Assembly: GCA_964354375.1 (NCBI GenBank)
Contig: CAYGZQ010000040.1
Span: 1 to 37,018, forward strand
Length of the DNA stretch: 37,018 bases
From: CAYGZQ01 sp964354375 [NCBI: uncultured Planctomycetota bacterium]
GTDB lineage: Bacteria; JAJVIF01; JAPKYR01
Reading direction: 5' to 3'
Each line of letters begins with the position of its first letter. The first letter of the stretch is position 1. Positions 15,812-26,893 of the stretch are shown here, one piece after another. A program made the translations under genes and the position numbers. The notes beneath the pieces were generated by a model. It was given only the letters and a program-made list of their open reading frames with translations. It searched no databases and was not told the DNA's origin.

Positions 15812-15844
15812 AAAAAAGCCCGCCCGGTGTGAAGCCGGGCGGGC
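15812..15844 (-). terminator. Intrinsic terminator after the secreted three-domain gene
   Basis: On the minus strand a perfect 10-bp stem (GCCCGCCCGG with its complement, 15844-15818) and 7-nt loop are followed by six T (15817-15812). It lies 31 bases after the stop at 15875 and ends the two-gene unit from 17981. Confidence 0.93.
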
Positions 15845-15874
15845 AGACAGGTCGATGCATTGCGACATCCCGTG

Positions 15875-17125
15875 CTATTTCCTGACCACCACGACGACGA
15901 AACAACCCTTCTGCCAGCCCGGCACCATCTCGTACGGCTGCACTTCTATCTCAAAACTCGCCGCTTCCAGTACGGAGAACTCGCACATCGGGGCATTGTT
16001 GCTCAGCGTATCCTCGGCAACGATGTAGCCTTCTTCGTTGTAGACCCTCAGATCGAGGTCCGCGATCCTCAGGCCGCCCTCGGCGTAGACTATGTAGTCC
16101 CCGCGGCCCAGCGCAAGACGGTACCTGCACGGTTTCTCGGCATCAAGACCTGATAGGTCGATCTTGTCGAACATGTTCGTGTAGCTGTTGTCGATGACCA
16201 TGGTCATGTAATCGTCGAGGACCTCGAGAACGTACTCGTTGTCGCTTTCATCGGTGATCGTCTGATCGCTGTCGGGACCGGTTATCGGTCCCTGGCTTCT
16301 CAACCCCCCGGAGCCTTCCGCTGCAACGACCATGACGTACTTGCACGTGTAGTCCCTCGTCCATCCGGGCCAGACATGCACCTTCACCGTCTGAGCTTCC
16401 GCCAGCTCGAACGAGCATATCGGATAATTGTCGGGTGCGTAGTCTACGGCCAGTTCCTCATCCTCCTGGCTCATGACGGTCAGATCGATGTCGTCTTCCG
16501 CGTTGACCGATTCCGCGAACACATGATAGCTCCCCCTCTCGAGGTCTATCTCATAGGAGTCACCGTTGTTTTTTCGTAACACGCCGGTGTCCGTAAAGAG
16601 CACCTTGTACCCGGAGTCCTCCGCCCACTTAACCCAGTAATCCCTGACATCCTCGGGAGCGGGCTCATCGGAATCGGCTGCCGCATCGCCTTTCTCCCCT
16701 CCAGCCACGAAACAGAAGTAGTCCTCGGTCACACCGCCTGCGAAAACGTACACGGCCACCTCGACCTCGATTTTCGTCGCATAAGCAAGCTCGATTTCAC
16801 ACACGGGATAGTTGTCCGACATCGTGTCCGACTCAAGTTCCCGTCCGCCTTCGGTGTACACGAACATGTCGAGGTCTTCGATATTCTCACCACCTTCGGC
16901 CACAAGATAGTAATAGCCGGGCTGCAGGTCGAGAGTGTAACTGATCGACTGGTCCTTCGTGATGACATCGACATCGTTGCAGAAGACCTCGTAGCCCTCC
17001 TGCTGGACGAACTCAATCCAGTGATCCATCCGCCCTTCCGCATACTCTTTGCTCCCGGCCAAGGCGGGTGACGCGATCAGGAACCCAAGCGTCACCAGGA
17101 CGGCAAACAGCCAGATTCGTCGCAT
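15875..17125 (-). CDS. Secreted protein with three pre-peptidase-like beta-domains
   Basis: A 416-residue protein with an N-terminal signal peptide (RRIWLFAVLVTLGFLIASPA, cleavage likely after ALA). The mature part holds three homologous domains of about 120-130 residues. Each has a strand pattern 'Y.LDL..G.Y.(V)AE', 'D(L/I)DL.V' , 'D...NYP(V/I)C' or 'NAPMC', then 'EVEV/VHV' and an aromatic tail. This resembles bacterial pre-peptidase C-terminal (PPC) domains. The ATG at 17125 is chosen because AAGGAG lies 7 nt upstream and the signal peptide starts there; a longer frame would add 45 unlikely residues. It is cotranscribed with the two-domain paralogue 37 bases upstream. There is no protease domain. 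Role unknown, probably envelope-associated or extracellular. Confidence 0.85.
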   Translation of the reverse strand: MRRIWLFAVLVTLGFLIASPALAGSKEYAEGRMDHWIEFVQQEGYEVFCNDVDVITKDQSISYTLDLQPGYYYLVAEGGENIEDLDMFVYTEGGRELESDTMSDNYPVCEIELAYATKIEVEVAVYVFAGGVTEDYFCFVAGGEKGDAAADSDEPAPEDVRDYWVKWAEDSGYKVLFTDTGVLRKNNGDSYEIDLERGSYHVFAESVNAEDDIDLTVMSQEDEELAVDYAPDNYPICSFELAEAQTVKVHVWPGWTRDYTCKYVMVVAAEGSGGLRSQGPITGPDSDQTITDESDNEYVLEVLDDYMTMVIDNSYTNMFDKIDLSGLDAEKPCRYRLALGRGDYIVYAEGGLRIADLDLRVYNEEGYIVAEDTLSNNAPMCEFSVLEAASFEIEVQPYEMVPGWQKGCFVVVVVRK

Positions 17126-17162
17126 ATTCTCGCTCCTTATCTTCTCTTCACTTGGGTCCCGG

Positions 17163-17981
17163 TCAGCCCTCTTCGGCATCGCGCGCCAGAAGAACCACGG
17201 CTTCGGTGCTTTTCCCGCCCTGGTACTCGCACGGGTAGATCTCAATGACGACCGTCCCATGCGAGGTCATCTCGAAACTGCAGGAGGGGTAATTGTCGGG
17301 GCGCTCATCCTGACCGATCACCTCACCGTCGCGCTTTACGTACATGTCAATGTCGTCTCCGCGATTGATGGTCTCGGCGACCAGCGTGTACGACCCGGGG
17401 TCCAGTTCATAATTCAGCTTCAGCGCATCTGCGCCCGTCATCTGGACCGCTTCCCAATGCACGATGGTGCTGCTCTCCGATACGGCGATCAGGGTCCATT
17501 CATCGAGGAGGGCCTTTGCGCGCGACCAGTCTCTCTCGTAGCAGCCTTCGCCTTTCGCCACTACCAGCTCGTAGTCCGCCTTGACATCGGGCAGCCTGGA
17601 CATCCCCGCCGTGAGCGTCACATCGACCGTCCCCGTCGTCTCGATGTCGATCTGGCACACCGGAGAATTGAAGCGACCTTCATCGCGGGCGATTTCCTCG
17701 CCGTTTGCGTCGAATACCGTCAGACGAAGCGACACAAGCTCCCAGTTCGCCCATGCGGCGATGGTGTATTTCCCCGGCTCCAGAGTATATTCCCGCGATA
17801 TCTCTTCCCCGCCCCCGAGCTGACCCTTGACCGTCTCGCCGATCTTCTCGCAGGGGAAGTCGGCGGTCTGGTCCGCCCACTGGGGCGCATCTGGCGCGAC
17901 AGTGCCTGCCCCGGTAAGGGGAAGCAGGATCACAGGGAGTACGAAAAGCAATGCGATGCGGAGTATTTTTGCGTCTGTCAT
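17163..17981 (-). CDS. Secreted protein with two pre-peptidase-like beta-domains
   Basis: A 272-residue protein with a signal peptide (ILRIALLFVLPVILLPLTGA). Two domains follow. The first (about 50-150) contains YTLEPGKYTIAAWANWE and SPVCQIDIETTG. The second (about 155-265) contains YELDPGSYTLVAETINRGDD and NYPSCSFEMTSHG. They match the three domains of the downstream gene, including the conserved 'P.C.(F/I)' strand, so the pair arose by duplication. It is the first gene of the unit; the region 17982-18188 separates it from the divergent lipoprotein gene. No catalytic signature. Role unknown. Confidence 0.83.
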   Translation of the reverse strand: MTDAKILRIALLFVLPVILLPLTGAGTVAPDAPQWADQTADFPCEKIGETVKGQLGGGEEISREYTLEPGKYTIAAWANWELVSLRLTVFDANGEEIARDEGRFNSPVCQIDIETTGTVDVTLTAGMSRLPDVKADYELVVAKGEGCYERDWSRAKALLDEWTLIAVSESSTIVHWEAVQMTGADALKLNYELDPGSYTLVAETINRGDDIDMYVKRDGEVIGQDERPDNYPSCSFEMTSHGTVVIEIYPCEYQGGKSTEAVVLLARDAEEG

Positions 17982-18090
17982 ATCTCTCGATCACCAACCC
18001 ATGCATCGGACAGGATACATCACATGTGCCGGCAATGGAAGAGGAAATGGTGAGATAGCGGAACAGCCCTTCCGTGCCTTTTGAATACCA

Positions 18091-18119
18091 TTGACAAAGC
18101 CGGGGGGGGATGTTATACA
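18091..18119 (+). promoter_or_regulatory. Promoter of the lipoprotein pair
   Basis: A perfect TTGACA (18091-18096), 17-nt G-rich spacer and TATACA (18114-18119) give a start near 18126 and a leader of about 60 nt. The rest of the 17982-18188 gap shows nothing else I can support. Confidence 0.7.
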
Positions 18120-18188
18120 TATGGTTACAGGTAGGTTGAATTTGCCGGGTGGTGCCGTCCGGCAGGGATCGGCGGGAGGGTTGTCCTG

Positions 18189-19376
18189 ATGAGATACATC
18201 TCGGTTGTCGCGATTCTTGCCGCGCTGCTGGTCGGTTGCGCCCGTGCGGGCGATGTCGTCTCCCCCTCGACTCGCAATGACCTGGGTCAGACCCAGTCGT
18301 CTGCCAATGAAGGCCCATATCGTTTGTGGGGCGAGTGGACCTGGTACTTCAACGCCGACCATACGCGGGTCGATGTCGTACCCAATCGCTACGGGAGATT
18401 TCACCTCAACACCCTCAAATTCCTCGAGAGCTACTGCACTGATTGCCTTGAGATAACCAACATTCACAATAACGGGGACGGGACGATCGATCTCGGTGTG
18501 AAAATCACGCATCCATTCGACAGTCTGCCGCAATACACGGGATTCGATGTCAAGGGGATCGTGATGTTCAATGCGTCGCACGAGGTGCCCTGGGAAGGTG
18601 TGGTGATATTCCCTATTGATAAGCCTGTATGGGTGAGCTGGCGTGTGAAGGGCGACCCTGAGGTTCTGAACGCGGACGGGTACACTCCGAGATGGAGTCC
18701 GTCGTGGGAGACAGGCTCAGATCTTCCGATGTTCAACTACTGGCCCGGGAAATATTCAAAGGGCACTCCAACTGGAGTGGTGAATGCCTTCCTGAACTTT
18801 TACACGGACGAGGGAAGGCATATATTTAGGGTGAACAAGTCGGTAGAAAGGGTGTATCACATCTGGCTGCCGGGGGGACCTGTCGTGGCGGGGTACGCGG
18901 TGGAGGCGTGCTGGGAGCCGCCTGTAGTGACTCCTGTGACCGATCCGGCAAACGATTTCCCGATCTCCGCAAACCAGCCGGAGCCATATCACTTTCAATA
19001 TGTTGTGAACGGCGGGAATGTGATAACGCAGGCTCCGTGCTGCGGGAAGCCCGCAGATTGCAGCACGCTCTGGATAGAGAGCCGGACGTGGATCCAATTC
19101 GAGAAGTGGCATGGGTTCGGGCGCATTGCAGGCTGGGACTACTGCATCAGTTATGATGTGGCCCCCGAGCTTCTGTGCCCTCCGGAGTCGCCGGCGCCGA
19201 AACCTGACTCATATGGGCCCTGGCCCATGTTGGATGTATTCACAGACGCATTCCCGGATGGTACATACCGTGGGGTTGCCTGCCTCTATGCGTGGCCGAT
19301 CAATAGCGACGACTGGGTCAATCCCTACCCAAAGGTTGCTTACGATGTTTTTGATTTCACAATAGACCTCGAATGA
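18189..19376 (+). CDS. Lipoprotein with WGxW/CxDC domain
   Basis: A 395-residue lipoprotein; the signal ends AALLVGC (Cys17). The domain at about 45-135 has LWGEWTWYF, the Cys pair in CTDCLEI and YTGFDVKGIVMF. It aligns with the N-terminal domain of the lipoprotein at 10528-13350 (WGAW, CADC, LTGYDVRGIVF). The remainder is rich in Trp, Pro and Tyr and contains further Cys (ITQAPCCGKPADC). It has no enzyme signature I recognise. The ATG has GGGAGG about 10 nt upstream, and the next gene starts 18 nt after the stop, so the two form an operon. Probably a periplasmic or surface protein. Confidence 0.82.
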   Translation: MRYISVVAILAALLVGCARAGDVVSPSTRNDLGQTQSSANEGPYRLWGEWTWYFNADHTRVDVVPNRYGRFHLNTLKFLESYCTDCLEITNIHNNGDGTIDLGVKITHPFDSLPQYTGFDVKGIVMFNASHEVPWEGVVIFPIDKPVWVSWRVKGDPEVLNADGYTPRWSPSWETGSDLPMFNYWPGKYSKGTPTGVVNAFLNFYTDEGRHIFRVNKSVERVYHIWLPGGPVVAGYAVEACWEPPVVTPVTDPANDFPISANQPEPYHFQYVVNGGNVITQAPCCGKPADCSTLWIESRTWIQFEKWHGFGRIAGWDYCISYDVAPELLCPPESPAPKPDSYGPWPMLDVFTDAFPDGTYRGVACLYAWPINSDDWVNPYPKVAYDVFDFTIDLE

Positions 19377-19394
19377 GGAGAATGGAGGAAGCAG

Positions 19395-23001
<3,607 letters not shown>

Positions 23002-23020
23002 CCTGAGTCATCTCAAACCG

Positions 23021-23851
23021 TTGCCCCGCATTGTCATTACATCCGACATCCATCTCGGCATCACCGACCTGCCCCGCGTGATGAAGCTCATCGCGGACAT
23101 CCGGCAGCAGAAACCGGACGCTGTCGCGATCGCGGGCGACATTGGCGAGGGTCCCGAGAACATCGGCGTCGTTCTGGAAGATTTCGCCCGGATCGGGGTC
23201 CCTGTCGCGGCGGCCGCGGGCAACCATGACGTCTGGAACCACGACAAACGCCGACCAAGCGAACTTCTCTGGGAACAGATTCTCCCCTGCATCGCCAAAT
23301 CGTCGGGCACCGTCTGGCTGGACAATGAGAACATGATTGTCAAGGGCATCGCGATCGTCGGTTCGACAGCCTGGTACGATTACTCCGCTCAGGACCCTGC
23401 GTTCAAGGCGTCAGAGGAAGAATGCAGGCGACGCAAGGGGGAATTCGACGCCGACGCGTGGATGGTCGACTGGCCATGGAGCGATGTCGAGTTCTGCGCG
23501 AAGATCCAGCGCGGCTTCGTCGAAAGGCTCATGGCCGCCCAGGAAAATCCACTTGTGAGCGAAATAGTCGTCGTCACCCACTGCGCGCTGTTCGAGCAGC
23601 AGATCAGGCGCAAGCCCGGCAATTTCAAATGGGGCTTCTCCAACGCCTACTACGGGAACCTGACCTTCGGGAAAATCGTCTCGGAATTCAGCAAAGTGAC
23701 GCACGTGATTTCCGGACACTCCCACGCAGGGACGGAGGCGATCATCGACGTAAACGGCAGGCCGGTCAGAGTGATCACTCTGGACTCGCAGTACAACAAT
23801 CCGCTTTACATCGTTCTGGACCTCCCCGCACGCCTCGAGTTTTCGGTGTAG
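23021..23851 (+). CDS. Calcineurin-like metallophosphoesterase
   Basis: A 276-residue soluble phosphoesterase of the calcineurin superfamily. Metal-binding motifs are complete: SDIHLG (Asp9, His11), AGDIGEG (Asp40), GNHD (Asn68, His69), VVTHCAL (His187) and SGHSH (232-235). No signal peptide. The start is a TTG at 23021 just before the first beta-strand; no ATG or GTG is available and no strong ribosome site is visible, so translation may be coupled to pyrG, which ends 19 bases upstream. Substrate is unknown; family members act on nucleotides, proteins or phospholipid precursors. Confidence 0.88.
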   Translation: MPRIVITSDIHLGITDLPRVMKLIADIRQQKPDAVAIAGDIGEGPENIGVVLEDFARIGVPVAAAAGNHDVWNHDKRRPSELLWEQILPCIAKSSGTVWLDNENMIVKGIAIVGSTAWYDYSAQDPAFKASEEECRRRKGEFDADAWMVDWPWSDVEFCAKIQRGFVERLMAAQENPLVSEIVVVTHCALFEQQIRRKPGNFKWGFSNAYYGNLTFGKIVSEFSKVTHVISGHSHAGTEAIIDVNGRPVRVITLDSQYNNPLYIVLDLPARLEFSV

Positions 23852-23861
23852 TTGAGAACTG

Positions 23862-23889
23862 AAAAATCCGAAACACGGGACGTGTTCGG
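23862..23889 (-). terminator. Terminator after fbp
   Basis: On the minus strand CCGAACACG pairs with CGTGTTTCGG (23889-23868, one bulged base) and is followed by ATTTTT (23867-23862). It lies in the 53-base gap between converging genes and could work weakly in both directions. Confidence 0.65.
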
Positions 23890-23904
23890 CACATCAGCGG
23901 CACA

Positions 23905-24927
23905 TCAGTTGTACGCGTCGTGCGCCTGCTCCCATTTCAAGCGCAATTCCTCGAATTTGTCCACCTCGTAATGACTCCCGAGAATTATCGGCGACCGCTG
24001 ATGCACGTTCTGGGGGATCTTATCGAGGATGTTTTCGCCCGTACCGGTGACCGCCTTGCCTCCTGCCCGCTCGAGCATCCACGCAAGCGGGGCGGCCTCG
24101 TACATAAGCCGGATTTTGCCGTGCGGAAGATCGTCCCCGGCCGGGTACATGTGCACACCGCCGCGGACCATGGTGCGATGCACGTCCGCAATGAGCGACC
24201 CTACGTGCCTGGCGCTGGCGAGTTTTCCGGTGCCCGAGTACTCCTCGGAATGGAGCCAGTCGAGAAATTCGCGCACGTACGGCTTCCACAAATGACGTCT
24301 CGCGTCGTTCACGCTGAAGGTTTTGCCTCGACCGGGGATGCGGATGTCGGGCTGCGACAGGAACCAGACTCCGATAGCCGGGTCCAGCGTGAACGCGTCG
24401 ATCGTACCCTCGCTCGCGTACACGAGCACGGTCGACGGACCGTACATTATATAGCCTGCGGCCACGAGGTCGCGACCGCGGCGCAGAATGTCCTCATCGC
24501 TCGGCTTCCCGGATTTCGTCTCGCGCCGCCAGACCGCGAAAATCGACCCCACCGTGACGTTAACATCTATATTCGCGCTCCCGTCGAGCGGATCGAACGC
24601 CACCACGTACTCCCCGTCCTCGTTCCCGGGCACTATGTGCGGGCCGCCCATCTCCTCCGATATCAGCACGCAGCAAAGTCCGGTCGACGAAAGCGCCTTC
24701 TGGAAATTCAGGCTGGCCTTGTTGTCGAGTGCCTTCGCGATCTCGCCGGAGGCATTGACGCCCTCGGCGACGCTCATCGTGTCGGCCATGCGGGACCGAT
24801 TGAGATCGTTCGCCGTGATCTTCGCGGCCACCCCGATCCGGTCGATTATCGTCGAGAGCTTCCCGCTCGCGCCCGGATACGTGGACTGGATTTCAAGCAC
24901 GCGGTCGAAAAGGGTATCGAGTGTCAT
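23905..24927 (-). CDS. fbp: Fructose-1,6-bisphosphatase class I
   Basis: A 340-residue class I FBPase (fructose 1,6-bisphosphate to fructose 6-phosphate), the gluconeogenic phosphatase. Metal and substrate motifs are present: LISEEMGG (Glu91, Glu92) and FDPLDGSANIDVN (112-123, the inositol-phosphatase-fold metal site). Further family blocks are AAGYIMYGPST, RYVGSLIADVHR-like RHVGSLIADVHRTM, and GGVHMYP with KIRLMYEAAPLAW. The length is typical. The ATG at 24927 lies only 6 bases after a TACAAT -10 element, so the mRNA appears leaderless. It converges with the metallophosphoesterase gene. Confidence 0.97.
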   Translation of the reverse strand: MTLDTLFDRVLEIQSTYPGASGKLSTIIDRIGVAAKITANDLNRSRMADTMSVAEGVNASGEIAKALDNKASLNFQKALSSTGLCCVLISEEMGGPHIVPGNEDGEYVVAFDPLDGSANIDVNVTVGSIFAVWRRETKSGKPSDEDILRRGRDLVAAGYIMYGPSTVLVYASEGTIDAFTLDPAIGVWFLSQPDIRIPGRGKTFSVNDARRHLWKPYVREFLDWLHSEEYSGTGKLASARHVGSLIADVHRTMVRGGVHMYPAGDDLPHGKIRLMYEAAPLAWMLERAGGKAVTGTGENILDKIPQNVHQRSPIILGSHYEVDKFEELRLKWEQAHDAYN

Positions 24928-24933
24928 GAGAGT

Positions 24934-24962
24934 ATTGTAGCAATCCCGGATTGATCCGGCAA
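24934..24962 (-). promoter_or_regulatory. fbp promoter, predicted leaderless
   Basis: TTGCCG (24962-24957), a 17-nt spacer and TACAAT (24939-24934) on the minus strand place transcription start on the A of the fbp ATG at 24927, within a base. Confidence 0.55.
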
Positions 24963-24982
24963 AACTGCCGATGCGCAGACGC

Positions 24983-25360
24983 CTACTGAGTCAGCGCGGG
25001 CACGAATATCATCAGCAGAATGGCCAGTAGCTGGCCGAAGCCGCATAGGCCTCCCAGGATAATACCGATCCATGCATGCACCGTGCCGTGCGTCCCCGGG
25101 CGCTCTCGCGCGAATCTCAGCCCGCTCAGCCCGAAAAAGAAAGCAGCGATACCCAGGGGCATGCCGAGGCACGGGAGCAGCGAGAAAATCCCCATGTAGT
25201 AGGCCGCGAGCGCAGCGCCGTTCCGGTAAGGAATGAGCTTTTGCGTCAGATCGTCATCCGACGGTCTCACAGGCGCGTACGCGTCGTGGAGCACCCGTCC
25301 GCACTGAGTGCATTGGTAGTTGTTGTCGTCGTTGAAAGCCCCGCATCCACGACAATACAT
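24983..25360 (-). CDS. Zinc-ribbon membrane protein, DUF4190-like
   Basis: A 125-residue protein. The N-terminus is a zinc ribbon with CxxC pairs Cys3/Cys6 and Cys17/Cys20 (MYCRGCGAF, YQCTQCGRV). After a polar linker come two or three hydrophobic segments (about 48-75 and 95-122) with the glycine-rich, loop-forming look of DUF4190-type proteins (GIFSLLPCLGMPLGIAAFFF; GIILGGLCGFGQLLAI). Such proteins are common and uncharacterised. It lies between sppA and fbp on the same strand with its own gaps. Confidence 0.8.
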   Translation of the reverse strand: MYCRGCGAFNDDNNYQCTQCGRVLHDAYAPVRPSDDDLTQKLIPYRNGAALAAYYMGIFSLLPCLGMPLGIAAFFFGLSGLRFARERPGTHGTVHAWIGIILGGLCGFGQLLAILLMIFVPALTQ

Positions 25361-25436
25361 TTGTCAGCCCCGTTAAAACGGTTCCCGCAAAACCGCATGA
25401 TTATCGAAGAACCATGCGCCGGATGCGCATGTTACG

Positions 25437-26417
25437 TCAGTACTGTATCCCCGCGCCCTTGCCGACAAAACGCGGGTCAAGGAGCGCCATGGACCACAGC
25501 CGGTAGAACGGATTCCCGCCGGAGATCGCGTTCAGCGTCTCGCCCACCGCAGAATCGATGCCTCCGCTCGGGCCCTTCGCGGTGCTCATGTCCTCCATGA
25601 GCTGGTCCAGAAGGCCGGTTTTGCCGAGCTCGTCGATCATGGGCTTGGGACCAAGCTTAGTGAGCTCCGCGGCGCGATCGATCGCGTCCTGCAGCCCGCC
25701 GAGCTTGTCGACGAGGCCGTTAGCCACCGCTTCCTCGCCGTTGAAGATCATTCCGGTCGCAATCTCGTCGATCTGCTCCTGCGTGAATCCCCTCCCCTCC
25801 ATGACCGCGTCCTTGAACTGCTCGTGCACCTGGTCGAGCATCGCCTGCAGAAGCTTCTTCTCCTCATCGGTCATCGGACGCGTGGGGCTGCCGATGTCCT
25901 TGAACTTGCCGGCCTTGATCGTCGTGTCGCTCAGACCGACGATATCGTAAAGCCCCTCATAGTTAACAAGCTGCATGACCACGCCGATCGACCCGGTGAG
26001 CGTCGCGGGATCGGCGAAAATCTCGTCGGCCGGCGACGAGATGTAGTATCCGCCGGACGCAGCCACGTCGGCCATCGAGACGATCACGGGACGTCCGGTA
26101 TCGGAGAATTTCTTGAATGCGGCGTATATCTCCTGGCTCGCCGCCGCCGATCCGCCGGGCGAGTTGATCCTCACCACGAGCGCCTTGATGCCCGGATCGT
26201 CGATCGCCTGCCTCACGACCTCCACGATGTGGTCGCTCGTCACTCCGCCCGTCATGAACAGGCTCTCGTACTGCTTGCCCGACGTGATGACTCCTTCAAT
26301 GTACACGAGCCCGATCCGCCCCATCACCGGCGTCGTGCACGACGGCATCAGCCCGAGCAGAAGCGCCGAGAACACAACCGTTATGGCAACTGGAAGTAGA
26401 ACTGCCTTGCGAAACAT
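25437..26417 (-). CDS. sppA: Signal peptide peptidase SppA, short form
   Basis: A 326-residue membrane-anchored serine protease of the SppA/protease IV family, which degrades cleaved signal peptides. An N-terminal membrane segment (4-24) ends in LMPSC, an imperfect lipobox. The protease domain carries VVRINSPGGS (81-90), ADVAASGGYY (Ser121 nucleophile), DPATLTGSIGV and KAGKFKDIGSP (Lys173 the likely general base). It is a single-domain enzyme like that of Bacillus, not the double-length E. coli form. AGGAG lies about 8 nt before the ATG. Confidence 0.93.
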   Translation of the reverse strand: MFRKAVLLPVAITVVFSALLLGLMPSCTTPVMGRIGLVYIEGVITSGKQYESLFMTGGVTSDHIVEVVRQAIDDPGIKALVVRINSPGGSAAASQEIYAAFKKFSDTGRPVIVSMADVAASGGYYISSPADEIFADPATLTGSIGVVMQLVNYEGLYDIVGLSDTTIKAGKFKDIGSPTRPMTDEEKKLLQAMLDQVHEQFKDAVMEGRGFTQEQIDEIATGMIFNGEEAVANGLVDKLGGLQDAIDRAAELTKLGPKPMIDELGKTGLLDQLMEDMSTAKGPSGGIDSAVGETLNAISGGNPFYRLWSMALLDPRFVGKGAGIQY

Positions 26418-26446
26418 ATCGTCTCTCCTAATGCGATGATGGGTCC

Positions 26447-26475
26447 ATTCTACCTTGCGGACGCGCCGCTCACAA
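26447..26475 (-). promoter_or_regulatory. sppA promoter
   Basis: TTGTGA (26475-26470), a 17-nt spacer and TAGAAT (26452-26447) on the minus strand predict a leader of about 25 nt before the sppA ATG. Confidence 0.6.
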
Positions 26476-26528
26476 CCTCACGGCACGTCCACTTGTAACC
26501 CTCCCGACAAGGGTGGTAACCTCACCCC

Positions 26529-26762
26529 ATGCATGGGATGAAAATGCCCATCGAATCGGTTCTCGCCGCCAATCTCAGGCGACTCAGGGAGAAGGGCAGG
26601 CTTTCGGAGGAGAGTCTTGCGAGACACGCCGGGCTGACCTTGAGAGGATACAGGGAGATCGAGGAGGAACGCTACGTGCCCACCGCCTCGGTGCTCGTGC
26701 GTCTGGCGCGAGCGCTCGGGTGTGGCCTCGACGATCTCCTGCCGCTCGACGAGATCGAGTGA
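26529..26762 (+). CDS. XRE-family DNA-binding protein
   Basis: A 77-residue single-domain regulator. The helix-turn-helix is clear: LAANLRRLREKGRLSEESLA, then GLTLRGYREIEEERYVPTA and VLVRLARALGCGLDDLL, the standard XRE/Cro order. There is no effector domain. Start choice is open between ATGs at 26529, 26538 and 26544. A weak TTGTAA/18/TAACCT promoter would make 26529 leaderless; GGGATG precedes 26544. It is divergent from sppA. Target genes are unknown. Confidence 0.82.
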   Translation: MHGMKMPIESVLAANLRRLREKGRLSEESLARHAGLTLRGYREIEEERYVPTASVLVRLARALGCGLDDLLPLDEIE

Positions 26763-26788
26763 CTTTATCGGGCATATTCTTTGCTCTT

Positions 26789-26856
26789 GTGGGGCAGGCT
26801 TTCCAGCCTGCCACTCTGGAGGACTCGTGAACAGCAGGCTGGAAAGCCTGCTCCAC
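26789..26856. repeat. Interspersed palindromic repeat, copy 2
   Basis: The left arm (26789-26812) is identical to that of copies 1 and 3. The right arm (26833-26856) has two changes that break perfect pairing. It lies between the XRE gene and the esterase gene on the same strand. Confidence 0.9.
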
Positions 26857-26893
26857 AACATCTCAGATCGCTAACGCTTTGCGGAGGTGTGAA

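Noticed and set aside
26447-26528. Shared operator between sppA and the XRE gene.
   Set aside because: I found no convincing dyad in the short gap, so autoregulation or control of sppA by the XRE protein cannot be supported from sequence.
26584-26856. Minus-strand frames reading EQAFQPAV and similar near the palindromic repeats.
   Set aside because: The peptide recurs only because the repeat arm is translated; it coincides with the palindrome at each copy.
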